DNA of 64,000 bases from Clostridia bacterium UC5.1-1C12 (GCA_001305055.1 BBZX01000001.1:310001-374000); one strand, 5' to 3'; shown: positions 1-9,762, counted from the stretch's first letter. The notes: generated by a model from the letters alone, not told the origin. Numbers and translations: made by a program.

Positions 1-1103
1 CGTTTTTCCTGTATTCATCACAAGGAATGTTACCAAAAACATACGCTCATTTTGGCTTTGAAGCTCCGTTAATAGCTTCTTTGCGTCCTTACCGTAAGTG
101 GCAAGGTCTGATGGAATGATGTCCATATCATAACCTGAACGAACCGCTTTTTTCTGTTCCTCAATCTTGGAACGGTCAAGTTCTGTGATGGTTCTTTTTA
201 CTTTCTTGATTGCCGAAGTCTGATCCACCGATTGAATGTGCATGGTTACAATCTGCGAGGACTCCATATCAAGAAAATCTTTTAAAAGCTGGTCACTAAG
301 CTCCGGTGCGGTAATGAATAGATAAGACATTGCACCATAAAGCTCTCCAATCTGAAAAATCCTATTTCCATGAAAAGAGAACGAAGTCGGTGCAATAAAA
401 TCCTTGGTTGATAAGCCTGACGGTGCAAGCCAATTCCAATCAAACTGAAACTTCTCCAAATCTCCCATATGAAAGATGGAATGCATAAGCTGTAATCTTT
501 CTTTTCCATTAAGAAGCTTTGCAGCTACACCAAGCCTTCTAAAGTTATTGAGCAAATCCGTTTGAATATGCTCAAGCCTTGGCTTTGCCTGTCGCATAGA
601 TTCAGCTTCGATACCAAAGGTAAGATATTTTGTTTTGGTAAGTCCATTATTGCCTTGGACAAGCTGTGATTTCAGCATTTGACTGTACTCATTTCTTACC
701 GGATTAAATTCATCTTTCTGAAGTGGGATACGGACATTTTTCTCAAAATCCTCTGCGTCCGTACTCATATTCATAAAAGAAATTTCAAAGTGAACCGAGC
801 TGTCAAAGAAATTTAAGAAACTGCACCATTCCTCAAAGATTGCTGTCTTATCCTCTTTTTGAGCAAGCTGATAATTAATGTCCTGAAACTGTACCGTTTT
901 CGTGTAATAGTTATCCCTTACTCTGCAAATCCCATCGGGAAACATTCGCTGATAGGGAATAGACTGTTGAGCGGTACGAGGAACACCATCATCTTTTTTT
1001 GCTTTCTTTATCAGTTCTTTAATTTTGTTTTTGTTTCTTTTTTGCTCAGAGTGTTTGGTAGTACGATTCCCTCTGGCTTTTTCTTTTTCAGAATTGAAAA
1101 CAA
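1..1103 (-). CDS. virB4: VirB4-like conjugation ATPase, N-terminal part (runs off window)
   Basis: N-terminal third of a VirB4/TraE-type ATPase, the energising subunit of a conjugative type IV secretion channel at the inner face of the membrane. The frame encodes VPRTAQQSIPYQRMFPDG and then the conserved VirB4 N-terminal fold (FEISFMNMSTDAEDF, NEYSQMLKSQL). The Walker motifs would lie off the left edge. I place the start at TTG 1103 because a strong AAAGGAGGT lies about 8 nt upstream; this frame then needs one 1-nt indel in the A-rich stretch around 1000-1040 to join the rest. As written, the downstream frame is instead fused to PrgI. Family call is firm, start is inferred. Confidence 0.8.
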
Positions 1104-1458
1104 TTTCGTTGACCTCCTTTTCTAGCTGACACTGACGCATCAGCAACGCATAGTAGTTATTCGTCTGATAGGGTCTTTCCTTTGGACGAATAAATTTACT
1201 TTCAATAAAGTGCTTTGCAATCACTTCAAGGGGCAAACCGTCCTTTTCATACATAGCAAGAAAGAATAACGGGAGCATGACAATCATCATGCCAAGCACC
1301 GCTAAACTGACATTGCCGCTTGTCTTTAAAAGAAAGAACACAGGCACTCCGATAAGTGCTGCCGCCCCAAAACAAAGTAATTGTCGTTTCGTTAAGTTAA
1401 AAAATACTTTTGATTTCACTCGTGTCAAATCACGAGGAACCGGAATATATGCTGCCAA
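1036..1458 (-). CDS. prgI: PrgI-family conjugation membrane protein
   Basis: Small membrane protein that sits between the VirB6-like and VirB4 genes in Tn1549/PrgI-type transfer modules. It starts at TTG 1458 behind AGGAGGTGAAACAT. It begins AAYIPVPRDLTRVKSKVFF, then shows two hydrophobic helices (around residues 24-41 and 50-66) and the C-terminal RPKERPYQTNNYYALL typical of the family. The frame stays open straight into VirB4 because of an apparent 1-nt indel, so the true C-terminus is uncertain; about 120-140 residues is usual. Likely a channel component at the cytoplasmic membrane. Confidence 0.75.
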
Positions 1459-1475
1459 ATGTTTCACCTCCTGTT

Positions 1476-2342
1476 TTAATGAGCATGGAATATACTTTTT
1501 GCCAGCGTTCCTGTCTTAAATAATGTGAAGCAAAGAAGTACGGTGTAACCCATAATGCCCCATATCGCCATAATCACATCGTCTGAAAGTGCCATCTCAT
1601 TGATAAGCACCGCATAAATACCGACGCATATCATAATGAGGAAGCCTTGAAAACCTAATGCAAACAGTGACCTTAGATAATTCTGTCCGGTTTGGCTTTG
1701 CTCTTTGTTTCCGAATGTTGAAAGTGGAATCGGAGCAAGACTTGTCATTAAATAGATTTCAATCATTCTTCCATAGACAATGACGAAAATAAGGACTGAT
1801 AGAATCGACATGGTTATCTGTACGATAAAGGACTGTAGATATAAGCCAAGAAGCGGTCCCAAATCCATTTCCATCAGCGTTTCTTCCAATGCTTCGAGGG
1901 TACTTGCATCTATTGCCGTATCTCCCGATATTAGACTTCCGCTGGCATTGATGACGTGCTGTGCAACATCAAAGATTGCCATCGTAATATTGAATGTGTT
2001 GGTTATCAACATAACCGCCACGAATGTTTTAAATATCCACTTGAAAAATATCCAAGTTTCAAAATTGGCGAGATTATTGTGGTCTATAATCATCTGTATC
2101 AGCTCATAACAGGCGATGAACGTAAGGATCAATCCAGCAATGGGGATAATGACCGATTCCGATACATTTCTAATCATGGAAAAGACTCCGGGCGAAAAGC
2201 TTTCCGGAGTCATTCCCACTTGTACCGCAATATCGCCAACCTGTTGGTTGACTGAATCAAACATCCCCGACAGATTATCCATAACTCCGCTCACAAGCAT
2301 TTCTTTGAGCCAATCTGTTATCTGTTCGAGTATGCCATCCAA
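1476..2342 (-). CDS. VirB6-like (TrbL/CD1112-type) polytopic conjugation protein
   Basis: 288-residue polytopic membrane protein with about six hydrophobic segments after a short N-terminal amphipathic region (MDGILEQITDWLKEM). The segment YGRMIEIYLMTSLAPIPLSTF is the landmark of VirB6/TrbL-like proteins in Tn916- and Tn1549-type elements. It probably forms part of the translocation pore. It lies between Maff2 and PrgI, the standard gene order of this transfer module. Frame intact. Gram-positive VirB6 analogues diverge widely, so the role rests on position plus topology. Confidence 0.75.
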   Translation of the reverse strand: MDGILEQITDWLKEMLVSGVMDNLSGMFDSVNQQVGDIAVQVGMTPESFSPGVFSMIRNVSESVIIPIAGLILTFIACYELIQMIIDHNNLANFETWIFFKWIFKTFVAVMLITNTFNITMAIFDVAQHVINASGSLISGDTAIDASTLEALEETLMEMDLGPLLGLYLQSFIVQITMSILSVLIFVIVYGRMIEIYLMTSLAPIPLSTFGNKEQSQTGQNYLRSLFALGFQGFLIMICVGIYAVLINEMALSDDVIMAIWGIMGYTVLLCFTLFKTGTLAKSIFHAH

Positions 2343-2366
2343 ATGCTATACCTCCATTTCTTAAAT

Positions 2367-2579
2367 TTAGAACAATCCTGCAAGTAATGGTACTAATGTT
2401 GTACCGATAAGAGCTACACCTCCGCCAGCCATAAGCTGTTTCATTCCTTGTGATTTTGCACCCGGATTGTCGTTTCCGTATCCTTCAAGCAAGTTGATTG
2501 CTCCCCAAATACCAAGTCCTGCTCCAAGAGCGACTACTAATGTCTGTAATACTGTTACTGCACTACCGAAAAATTCCAT
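2367..2579 (-). CDS. Maff2-family small membrane protein, copy 1
   Basis: 70-residue hydrophobic protein of the Maff2 family, a signature small protein of Tn1549-like conjugation modules. It contains two membrane segments around a Gly-rich turn (LEGYGNDNPGAKSQG) and ends GGVALIGTTLVPLLAGLF. The size and two-helix layout resemble a VirB2 pilin-like or channel subunit, but that function is inferred. It is followed on the same strand by the VirB6-like gene after a 24-nt gap and preceded by a near-identical paralogue. Confidence 0.8.
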   Translation of the reverse strand: MEFFGSAVTVLQTLVVALGAGLGIWGAINLLEGYGNDNPGAKSQGMKQLMAGGGVALIGTTLVPLLAGLF

Positions 2580-2599
2580 AAATCGTTTCCTCCTCTAAA

Positions 2600-2811
2600 T
2601 TAAAATAAACCGGCAAGAAGTGGCACTAATGTTGTTCCGATAAGGCAACTCCGCCACCAGCCATCAACTGTTTCATACCTTGTGATTTTGCACCCGGATT
2701 GTCATTTCCATATCCTTCAAGCAAGTTGATTGCTCCCCAGATTCCAAGACCTGCTCCCAATGCGATAACCAATGTCTGTAATACGCCTACTGCACTTGTA
2801 AAAAATCCCAT
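2600..2811 (-). CDS. Maff2-family small membrane protein, copy 2 (1-nt frameshift)
   Basis: Tandem paralogue of the downstream Maff2 gene; the two share the LEGYGNDNPGAKSQG core and most flanking residues. A missing base near 2645 (GATAAGGCAACT where copy 1 reads GATAAGAGCTAC) throws the frame after GGGVAL; restoring it gives the same VPLLAGLF end and a TAA at 2600. I choose ATG 2811 rather than the in-frame ATG 2826 because the GGAGGA ribosome-binding sequence lies inside that 15-nt extension. Probably an intact gene with a sequencing error. Confidence 0.7.
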
Positions 2812-2973
2812 AGTTTGTTCCTCCATAATATTGAAATTTTCTTTTTTGTGTTTGCCTCTCGCTTTGGCACTTTGACCTCTCGTTTTTATTCGTTAACTAC
2901 GTTAGTTTGTCTGTGCCGTCTGCTTTTGGGCATAAACCTATCGTTTTATCCTGATTTTTCTCAGGCGATAGGC

Positions 2974-4741
2974 TTAAAGTTCTTTGTCTGCGTCTATGAC
3001 TTCATAGACATCATCTTTATTCAGTTTTAATTTTCTGTTTAGATACTCCTCAATCTGAAATGTGTTCTTCTTGTCATAATCAGATGTGAGTTTGTAGTTC
3101 GGGTGCTGCATCAACTCATATTTGTCTGATAGAAATGGACGAACACCTCTTAATTGTAAAATACATTTTGCTCCATCAAGAACCGCTAACTCATCGACAC
3201 TCATCAAATCTTTTCCTAATTTTTGATAGTTCGTACCATAAGAAGGACTGTTACCTCTAGTGTCTGATGTGTTATACATATCAATCGTTTCTTTTCCAAG
3301 AGCTTGATTAAGTTCCTTTAAGGTAGTCGGCTCTGAACCGCCAAGAAACACTCTTGAATCCATATTTCCGATAATCGTATCTGCATTGTCTTTGTAGATT
3401 GCCTTTAATTGGCTTTGTGCCTGCAATACTAAACAAGCGGAGATTTCACGACTTCGGATTGTGGCAACCAGCTTTTCAAGGTTTGGAATCTGACCGATAT
3501 TTGCAGCTTCGTCAATCAGACAGCGTACATGAACCGGAAGTCTGCCACCATACTCATCATCTGCCTTTTCACAAAGGAGATTAAATAGCTGAGTGTATAC
3601 CATAGAAATTAAGAAATTAAATGTTCCGTCTGTATCCGACATAATTAAGAACAACGCTGTTTTCTTATCTCCAAGTGTATCTAACTCAAGTTCATCATAA
3701 GCTGTAATGTCTCTTAGTTCTTCAATATCAAATGGAGCAAGTCTTGCACCACATGAAATTAAAATCGACTTGGAAGTTTTGCCCGCCGCTAACTTAAATT
3801 TTTTGTATTGGCGTACTGCAAATGGTTTGGCTTTGCTTTTTCCAATGCTTCAAACATCAAGTCCACCGGATTTTGAAAATCTTCATCATCTTCTCTGACT
3901 TCCATCGCATTGATAAATTCAATCAGCGTTGAAAAGTTCTGTTCTTCCACAGGTGCTTCATAATGGATATATCCAATCAAAGCACAATAGAGAAGTATTT
4001 CTGCTTTCGTCCAAAATTCATCTCCAGCTTTTCCATCGCCTTTTGTGTTGGTAATAAGTGTCGTTACCAACTTAAGAATATCCTTTTCAGAATGGATATA
4101 TGCAAATGGATTGTAATGCATAGACTTCTTGAAATTGATAGTATTGAAGATTTTAATACGGTAATTGTTCTTAAGAAGTGCATTGCCACATTCGACTACA
4201 ATACTTCCTTTCGGATCAGTTACCACATAGGAACTGTGCATTTGAAGCAGATTCGGTTTAATCCAAAATCTTGTCTTACCGGAACCGGAACCACCTACAA
4301 TCAATACATTTTTATTTCTTGCGTTCTTCGGGTCTTTCGGTCTGTTACTCATCATAAGTCTTTCAGTTTTCGTGAGTATGATGTTATCTTCAAATTTTGG
4401 AGCTGTAAAAGGTTCTATGTCTTTTGCATTACCCCAACGAGCTGAACCATACTCCACTTTATGGCGATACTTTTTGCGTTTTTACCTTTAAGATATACCG
4501 CAAGGCGAATAGCAGCACCAATACCAACACCTACTAACAAATCAAATGGATAAAGACTTGGAAGTGGATTTTCAAATGAATAAGCGAGTGATACTGTTAG
4601 AAAAGACAACATCTTTTCTGAGCTATTCACTCCTTCTGCGATTCTCCAAGCTTCACCAAGATTAGTTGCAAATAAAGCGATTAGAATATATGGCACATTG
4701 AGTAGGAGCAGTCTTTTTACATCTTTTCCTGTCATTTTCAT
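2974..4741 (-). CDS. virD4: VirD4/TraG-like coupling protein (two 1-nt frameshifts)
   Basis: Type IV coupling protein that links the relaxosome to the conjugation channel. The N-terminal 100 residues hold two membrane helices (LLLNVPYILIALFATNL; YPFDLLVGVGIGAAIRLAV). The cytoplasmic ATPase follows with Walker A GGSGSGKT and, later, Walker B CLIDEAAN. The reading frame breaks near 4470 (after KGKNAK, T-rich stretch) and near 3815 (CCATTTGCAG, one T short); correcting both yields about 590 residues, normal for the family. The ATG overlaps the TGA of pcfB (ATGA), so the two are translationally coupled. Confidence 0.85.
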
Positions 4742-5216
4742 AGGCTCTGCTCCTTGTCTTTGTTTCTGACCTTTTTCGGTATACTCTTTACCTTTTCTTT
4801 CATCTGATTTAACTGTTTTAGGACACTCGGCTTCTTTTCTTTCTGCATGACAGAAGTAAGATATTCTCTAAATGCTTTTGTCATGTCCTTACCGTTTTCA
4901 GCCTTAAAGAAAACCAAATATTTAGGCGGCGATACCGAATCGTCCATCTTTATCTGATAATCAATACGGTGCTTCTTTGCAAATTTCTCAAATCCGACAA
5001 TATCTGTATCCGATATTTCAATATTGGATAACTGATTGCTTTCTTTCATCAAACTTGCGACTGTCTTTTTTCTGTTTGTGTTTTTACGCCCTTACGATAT
5101 TTGACCTCCTTTCGATGTCGTAAATAGGCATTAAATGCTCGTGCCAATGTTCTTGCTGTGAGCTTACTTGTGCTTACCGCTAAATTGACCGACCTGTTTT
5201 CAACTTCTTCCTGCAT
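4738..5216 (-). CDS. pcfB: PcfB-family conjugation accessory protein (1-nt frameshift)
   Basis: PcfB (DUF3801) family protein found next to VirD4 in PrgI/PcfB-type transfer modules, probably a relaxosome or coupling-protein adaptor. It starts MQEEVENRSVNLAVSTSKLT, the family's N-terminal signature, at ATG 5216. The C-terminal part carries PPKYLVFFKAENGKDMTKAF. A 1-nt deletion in an A-run near 5070 splits it; with one extra A the two parts join as TVASLMKESNQL. Total about 159 residues. Stop overlaps the VirD4 start. Confidence 0.8.
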
Positions 5217-5248
5217 GATTCATCACCCCTTTCAAACAGAAGGAAGGA

Positions 5249-5607
5249 TTACTCTTTCTTTTTGCATTTGCCCTCAATCGTCATAATGCCGTCTAAAGTA
5301 GTTGTGACAATGTGGTATCTTTTAGCCATTGCAATGTCTGTTTTTACCTGTTCATCTACTTCGCTTCCACACACAACTACAAGCCTACATCTTCTTAAAA
5401 GCTCCAAAGCCATGTCACGCTTATCTTTGTATTCCTTTGGAACACTGTCTTTTAGAAAATCGTTATAGATAAGTTTAGGACAGATAGGGGAAAACCAGCA
5501 TCATAAATCTGTCTTGCGTATTGTCCCCCTTATTTTGCAGCTTCTTCCTTCGCTTCGTATGCGTTATCGCTCCATGAAGCAGTAATAAATGCTAAAGGTC
5601 TAACCAT
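5249..5607 (-). CDS. DUF7768-like small protein (homopolymer frameshifts)
   Basis: About 119-residue protein of the short nucleoside deoxyribosyltransferase-like fold (DUF7768/DUF4406 type) common in Tn1549-like elements. Begins MVRPLAFITASW at ATG 5607 behind GAGGAGGAAAAATT. The conserved LLRRCRLVVVCGSEV and TTTLDGIMTIEGKCKKKE end are visible. As written it is broken by a lost A and a gained G near 5535-5545 and a lost base near 5490; correcting these gives one continuous frame. Biological role unknown; the fold suggests nucleotide binding. Confidence 0.6.
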
Positions 5608-5619
5608 AATTTTTCCTCC

Positions 5620-6248
5620 TCACATATCACCAAGTTCCGGTGATTTCTTTATTTTCGGTTCAATCCTTTTTTCCGTTTCTTTTGGCTTGATGGATTCTTT
5701 TGGAATTGGCAGTACCATCAGTCCTTTTCCCATCTTCACAAACATTTCCGGCTGATGAAACATCTCGGAAACTTCTTCATTTGTTCCGGTGTCAGTGATC
5801 CAAAATTATCTTCTGTAAGTCCGGCTACAATAAACGGTCCGGCATATATGTCATACACCTCACCATCATCACTACGCATAGCTCTGTTAAGTGGAAGTCC
5901 TAAAATCTTTCCTTCCTCATTTAAGATAATTCCCACTTCTTCATCAAAGGGATAAGTGACTTCAATACTGCCTCCGACAGCTTCTTGCAAATCTTCAAGC
6001 TCTGTACCAATCTGAGTAGGTTTTGGATACTGTCCCGGTTCTACAAGAAGCACATCAATCTTATTAAGATTTAAGGAGCGTTCATGTTCTGTCTTAAAGT
6101 CAACACCGACAAAATCCTCACTGTCTAAGATATATTCTGAATTACTCCAAGCTGCGTTTACCTTTTCTTCGGCTTCTGCTCTTGATGAAGCCTGTACCGT
6201 TACCGTTTTTTCTAATGTTTCGGTAATCTTCACATCATATTCTTTCAA
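5620..6248 (-). CDS. DpnD/PcfM-like plus DUF3846 protein
   Basis: Two recognisable blocks in one frame. Residues 1-60 match the DpnD/PcfM type (LKEYDVKITETLEKTVTV, SEYILDSEDFVGVDFK). The following block is DUF3846 (KIDVLLVEPGQYPKP, VGIILNEEGKILGLPLNRAM, YDIYAGPFIVAG). In related elements I expect these as separate small genes, so the join may be a fusion or an indel effect. I choose TTG 6248 because GGAGGTCG lies just upstream. A lost T near 5768 hides the natural C-terminus, which would end near 5620 as KSPELGDM. Function unknown; accessory gene of the ICE. Confidence 0.6.
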
Positions 6249-6299
6249 GTTATTCGACCTCCGTTTCTTTGAAATAACAAAAGCGACCACTTACAAACT

Positions 6300-6815
6300 C
6301 TAAAGTTCATAAATAATCGCTTCACTTTCCCATATTGGAATACAGGCTTCTTCTAATTCCTCAATTAAATCTTCCGGTGGGAAGAATAAATCCTCTCTTT
6401 TTTCTAATTTCTTTACGATTGTTCGATACTCGCTGTCATAGGTTACACCGTCATCATGGGATACGGATACACAGCGAACAACGGCAAAGCTCATATCTTC
6501 TAAAAACCAAAGCTCCGTACTGTAATTTGCAATCGTTTCATTATCTAATGTTGAGCTTTCAATTTCCTTATAAATACGAATCGCTCTTTGATTAAATAAT
6601 TCAGGGCTTCTGTACTTAAATCCCATTTCAAAGCTGGAATCCACCTTAAATTGATATACAGTTTCCGCTTTATCTCTTAAAGCCATCACTACATCGTGCA
6701 GACATAATCCATAATCACCGCCAAGTTCTTCTTCGTCAAAAGCGTCATAATCGCTTGGATCATATAGATTTAAAATCCATCAAATCGCTTTAATCATTTT
6801 ATCTTCTTTAAACAT
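6300..6815 (-). CDS. Hypothetical ICE protein with an in-frame TGA at codon 12
   Basis: Not assigned to a characterised family. The frame is open from ATG 6815 (behind GAGAGGTAAAAAGAA) to 6300 except for a TGA at codon 12 (MFKEDKMIKAI then TGG). The remaining frame (YDPSDYDAFDEEELGGDYGLC, FLEDMSFAVVRCVSV, IWESEAIIYEL) is about 160 acidic residues with no membrane segment. A CGA to TGA change would explain the stop; the alternative start at 6689 would lose the acidic N-terminus. It lies between parB and the DUF3846 gene in the same direction. Confidence 0.5.
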
Positions 6816-6821
6816 TTCTTT

Positions 6822-7750
6822 TTACCTCTCCATCTGATGTTGTCGTTTTTTCTGCCATGCCTCCAAAAGCTTAATGATAGTATCTTGCATTTGCTTTGGA
6901 GTATATGACTTTGGAAAATATTTTTTCAGCACATCGTTTTTAAGTGTTACCTTATCAAGCTCAGATTTCTTTACTTCAGCCATAATCTCTTGCATGGTTT
7001 CTATTGTGCAATTTCCATCTTGGCTTAATTTCTTGATACGCTGTGCCTGTGAAAGTGACGGAACATTCTGCTCCATATCCATCGCTTCAAGAAATCTCTT
7101 TGTTCTTCCGGTTTTAAGAAAGATAATTCAACTGCCGGATTGAACGATATTTTCTTTTCATCAACCATTGTTAGAAGTTCGGGGATAAGCTCTGTAAGAC
7201 GCATAAATCTTTGAATTTGATTTCTGCTTTCTCCCATTTGTTCAGCTAACAATTGGTCTGAACGTTTTTGTGTCCCAACTTGGGACACATTTTCTTTAGA
7301 TGGTCTACCACATTGTCTTTTTACCGCTTCATACTTCATTTTATAAGCAAAAGCTCTTTCACTTGGCAATATCGTTTCTCTTTGAAGGTTGGAATCCACC
7401 ATTAAAATTACTGCGGCATCGTCATCAAGATTTCTAACGATAACAGGCATTGTTTCAAGTCCTGCAAGCTCTGAAGCGTGGTGTCTTCTGTGACCTGATA
7501 CCAATTCATATCCACCTTCTTCTCTTGGTCTTGCGATTGCCGGAGCAAGTACACCGTACTGAGCAACACTCTCTACAGTTCTAAGCATTGATTCATCATC
7601 AACTACTCTAAACGGGTGATTTTTAAATGGGTATAATTCGCTAAGTGGAATGTTCTGCACCTTTTCAAGCTTTTTATCAGTACGACTTTCTTCTGTTGTG
7701 AAAATATCATCGTAACTGGTCAAGCTGATGTTTGCGTTTTTTCTCGCCAC
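6822..7750 (-). CDS. parB: ParB-family partition protein (1-nt frameshift)
   Basis: ParB/Spo0J-type DNA-binding protein that would pair with the upstream ParA to stabilise the circular form of the ICE. The N-terminal ParB domain shows ELVSGHRRHHASELAGL and MVDSNLQRETILPSERAFAYKMKYEA; the helix-turn-helix LLAEQMGESRNQIQRFMRL follows. A missing G near 7090 separates the last 85 residues (MDMEQNVPSLSQAQ to QHQMER). Restored length is about 310. The start lies 44 nt inside parA, which implies coupled translation. Confidence 0.88.
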
Positions 7751-8534
7751 TGTCTAACACCTCCTTCGTAAGTTTCTTGTATGCTTCTGCAACTTTTCCT
7801 TTTGGATCATGCTCGAAAATACTTTTGCCCTCGGCACTGATTTCCTCTGCACGAACCGAACGGGGAATATCTGCATGAAAGACTTTGAGCTTTCCTCCAT
7901 AGGTTTCTCTTATAAGATTGCTAATATCCTTTGCATAATTGGTTCTGCTATCTACCATAGTGAGCAAAATACCCTCAATCTTTAATTTAGGATTGATTTG
8001 CTTACGAACTTTATTGATGGTTTGAAGTAGCTGCTCCAATCCCTTTGCCGGAAGATATTGTGCCTGAACAGGAATCAAAACATTATCGGCTGCTGCAAGT
8101 GCATTGATGGTAAGCATACCTAAACTTGGCATACAATCAAGAAGTACATAATCATATTCTTTCTTTACCGTATCAAGATACTGCTTTAATATCGTTTCTC
8201 TGCTCATAGCATTTACAAGCGATACTTCAAGTCCCGATAATTCAATATTGGACGGAATTAAATCCACACCTTCTTTGTGGTGCAATACTCCTTCCTTGGG
8301 TTTTAAATCCTCATCTTGCATTACTTTTGTCATCAAAGTAGAAAGTGTAGGGTAAAGGTCATCCGGTTTTGGGTAGCCAAGACTAATAGTAAGACTTGCT
8401 TGCGGGTCTGTGTCTATGAGAAGTACCTTTTTACCTGTATTTGCAATTCCAACTCCAAGATTCTCACAAGTGGTGGTTTTACCCGTACCACCTTTTTGGT
8501 TGACTACAGCAATGACTGTCGGTTTACTTGTCAT
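7707..8534 (-). CDS. parA: ParA-family partition ATPase
   Basis: 275-residue MinD/ParA ATPase. The deviant Walker A box is at residues 11-18 (KGGTGKTT), preceded by the classic VVNQ. VLLIDTDPQ and VLLDCMPSLGMLTINAL supply the remaining nucleotide-contacting motifs. It starts at ATG 8534 behind AAGGAGTG. It works with ParB on a centromere-like site to segregate the extrachromosomal form of the element. Frame intact. Lies downstream of repA with an 18-nt gap. Confidence 0.92.
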   Translation of the reverse strand: MTSKPTVIAVVNQKGGTGKTTTCENLGVGIANTGKKVLLIDTDPQASLTISLGYPKPDDLYPTLSTLMTKVMQDEDLKPKEGVLHHKEGVDLIPSNIELSGLEVSLVNAMSRETILKQYLDTVKKEYDYVLLDCMPSLGMLTINALAAADNVLIPVQAQYLPAKGLEQLLQTINKVRKQINPKLKIEGILLTMVDSRTNYAKDISNLIRETYGGKLKVFHADIPRSVRAEEISAEGKSIFEHDPKGKVAEAYKKLTKEVLDSGEKKRKHQLDQLR

Positions 8535-8552
8535 TCAATTTTTCACTCCTTC

Positions 8553-9446
8553 CTAATCTCCATATAAATCGTGATTAACAAGCGTTGTATAATAGCTGTC
8601 GATAGTCTGCGTTGCATTGTAAATGGTTGTAAGAATATACTGTCTAATGTTTTTAATCTTTGTAGTGTTTTCCAAGATACAATCCATTACAAATTGCATA
8701 TGCTCATGTTCTAATTTCATCAATCTGCTTTTGACAATTTCTGCTGGCTTATCATCGCCACCAATACGAATTATTTTTCGATTACTGCTTAATGTGTCTG
8801 CCATAATTTCAAAAATTTCATCTAACATCTGTACATGATGTTTATACTGAATTACTAAAGAATCATATTCCAATTTTTCTTTGAGATAGATTTCATAAGG
8901 ATTATCCATTCCTATCTCTTCGATTGTCTTTTCGGAATTTTCCGGAAAGAAAAGAAAGTCAGTATTACTCTTCTCAGTATTATTTATATCAGTATTATTA
9001 CATCGTACTTTTGACGAGTCCTGAACCGTATTTAAGACTTTTCCAGAATCGTCATTTTGACTATTCAAGAATCGTCTTTCCACAGAGTTCTCCAAAGCAG
9101 ATATAAAGTTCTTCACATAGATGATATTTGGTTTTCCAAGTCCCTGACGCTTTCTTTCGATAAGTTCGCATTTATGCTCAAGTTCATTTAATAACTTTGT
9201 AGCTTTCTTATCTCTGCAATCCAATGCCTCTTGAATTTCTTCATTCGTAAATATGATGAACACTCTCATAGCTTCATCAATCCAACCGTTTTTTGCTGAT
9301 AAATTCATACGATCAAGCAGCATTCCATACAACAGCTTTGCGTCTGTAGACACATTCCAAAATCGCTCATCAGTAAATAAAACCTTGGGTATTCTGTAAA
9401 AAGCAAATTGGTCTGACTGTTGCCCGTAGAAATAATCAAATGCCAT
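8553..9446 (-). CDS. repA: RepA-type replication initiator of the ICE
   Basis: About 297-residue initiator. The N-terminal RepA domain is clear (FAFYRIPKVLFTDERFWNVSTDAKLLYGMLLDRM, wing-helix region FTNEEIQEALDCRDKKATKLL). The C-terminal half is less conserved and ends in a helical region. It likely starts rolling or theta replication of the excised ICE. I choose ATG 9446 (MAFDYFYGQQ) rather than the upstream in-frame codons; it overlaps the end of the Cys-rich gene by 11 nt. Frame intact. Confidence 0.85.
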   Translation of the reverse strand: MAFDYFYGQQSDQFAFYRIPKVLFTDERFWNVSTDAKLLYGMLLDRMNLSAKNGWIDEAMRVFIIFTNEEIQEALDCRDKKATKLLNELEHKCELIERKRQGLGKPNIIYVKNFISALENSVERRFLNSQNDDSGKVLNTVQDSSKVRCNNTDINNTEKSNTDFLFFPENSEKTIEEIGMDNPYEIYLKEKLEYDSLVIQYKHHVQMLDEIFEIMADTLSSNRKIIRIGGDDKPAEIVKSRLMKLEHEHMQFVMDCILENTTKIKNIRQYILTTIYNATQTIDSYYTTLVNHDLYGD

Positions 9447-9672
9447 TTTTGTCATCACCGCCTTTGCGTAAGACTTTTTTCATACACCAACCAATACAAG
9501 GCGAGTGCCTACCATAAGGACAGTCATCACATTCACTTTTTTCCGCAGCTTCTTCTACCGTTTCGTAATAGCAGTTTTCTTTACCTAAGAAACAACGCTT
9601 ATTCTTTCCACACCAGAAATAGCAGTAACGACACTCTTTCGGTTTGTACTCCGCGAATTTTGTTCCATACAT
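9436..9672 (-). CDS. Cys-rich small protein (putative zinc-binding)
   Basis: 78-residue protein with eleven cysteines arranged in CxxC-like and paired patterns (ECRYCYFWCGKNKRC, SECDDCPYG, PCIGWC). It heads the rep-par operon. No named family is certain; similar short Cys-rich proteins sit before repA in Tn1549-like elements. Metal binding is inferred from the cysteine spacing only. ATG 9672 has GGAGGTT upstream. Its stop overlaps the repA start. Confidence 0.6.
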   Translation of the reverse strand: MYGTKFAEYKPKECRYCYFWCGKNKRCFLGKENCYYETVEEAAEKSECDDCPYGRHSPCIGWCMKKVLRKGGDDKNGI

Positions 9673-9720
9673 TTTTTAACCTCCAATCTTCTTCTCTTAT
9701 CGTTTTGTGGAAATAAAAAT

Positions 9721-9762
9721 AGGACGCTCACTTAAACCTTCTTGGGTATAAGCAAACGCCCT
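9721..9762 (-). promoter_or_regulatory. Leader stem-loop upstream of the rep-par operon
   Basis: On the minus strand the two 16-nt arms AGGGCGTTTGCTTATA and TTTAAGTGAGCGTCCT pair at 15 of 16 positions when G-U pairs are allowed, around a 10-nt loop. On the plus strand the same arms have several true mismatches, so the structure appears selected as minus-strand RNA. It is about 50 nt upstream of the Cys-rich gene and is followed by an A/T-rich tract. It may be an attenuator or other leader control element; function unproven. Confidence 0.5.

Noticed and set aside
1277..1519. Plus-strand open frame of 80 residues
   Set aside because: It is antisense to PrgI, has no ribosome-binding site, and the minus strand is clearly coding.
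3963..4445. Plus-strand open frame of 160 residues
   Set aside because: Antisense shadow of the VirD4 ATPase domain.
6300..6815. TGA read as tryptophan
   Set aside because: TGA serves as a normal stop in neighbouring genes, for example pcfB and the Cys-rich gene, so recoding is unlikely.
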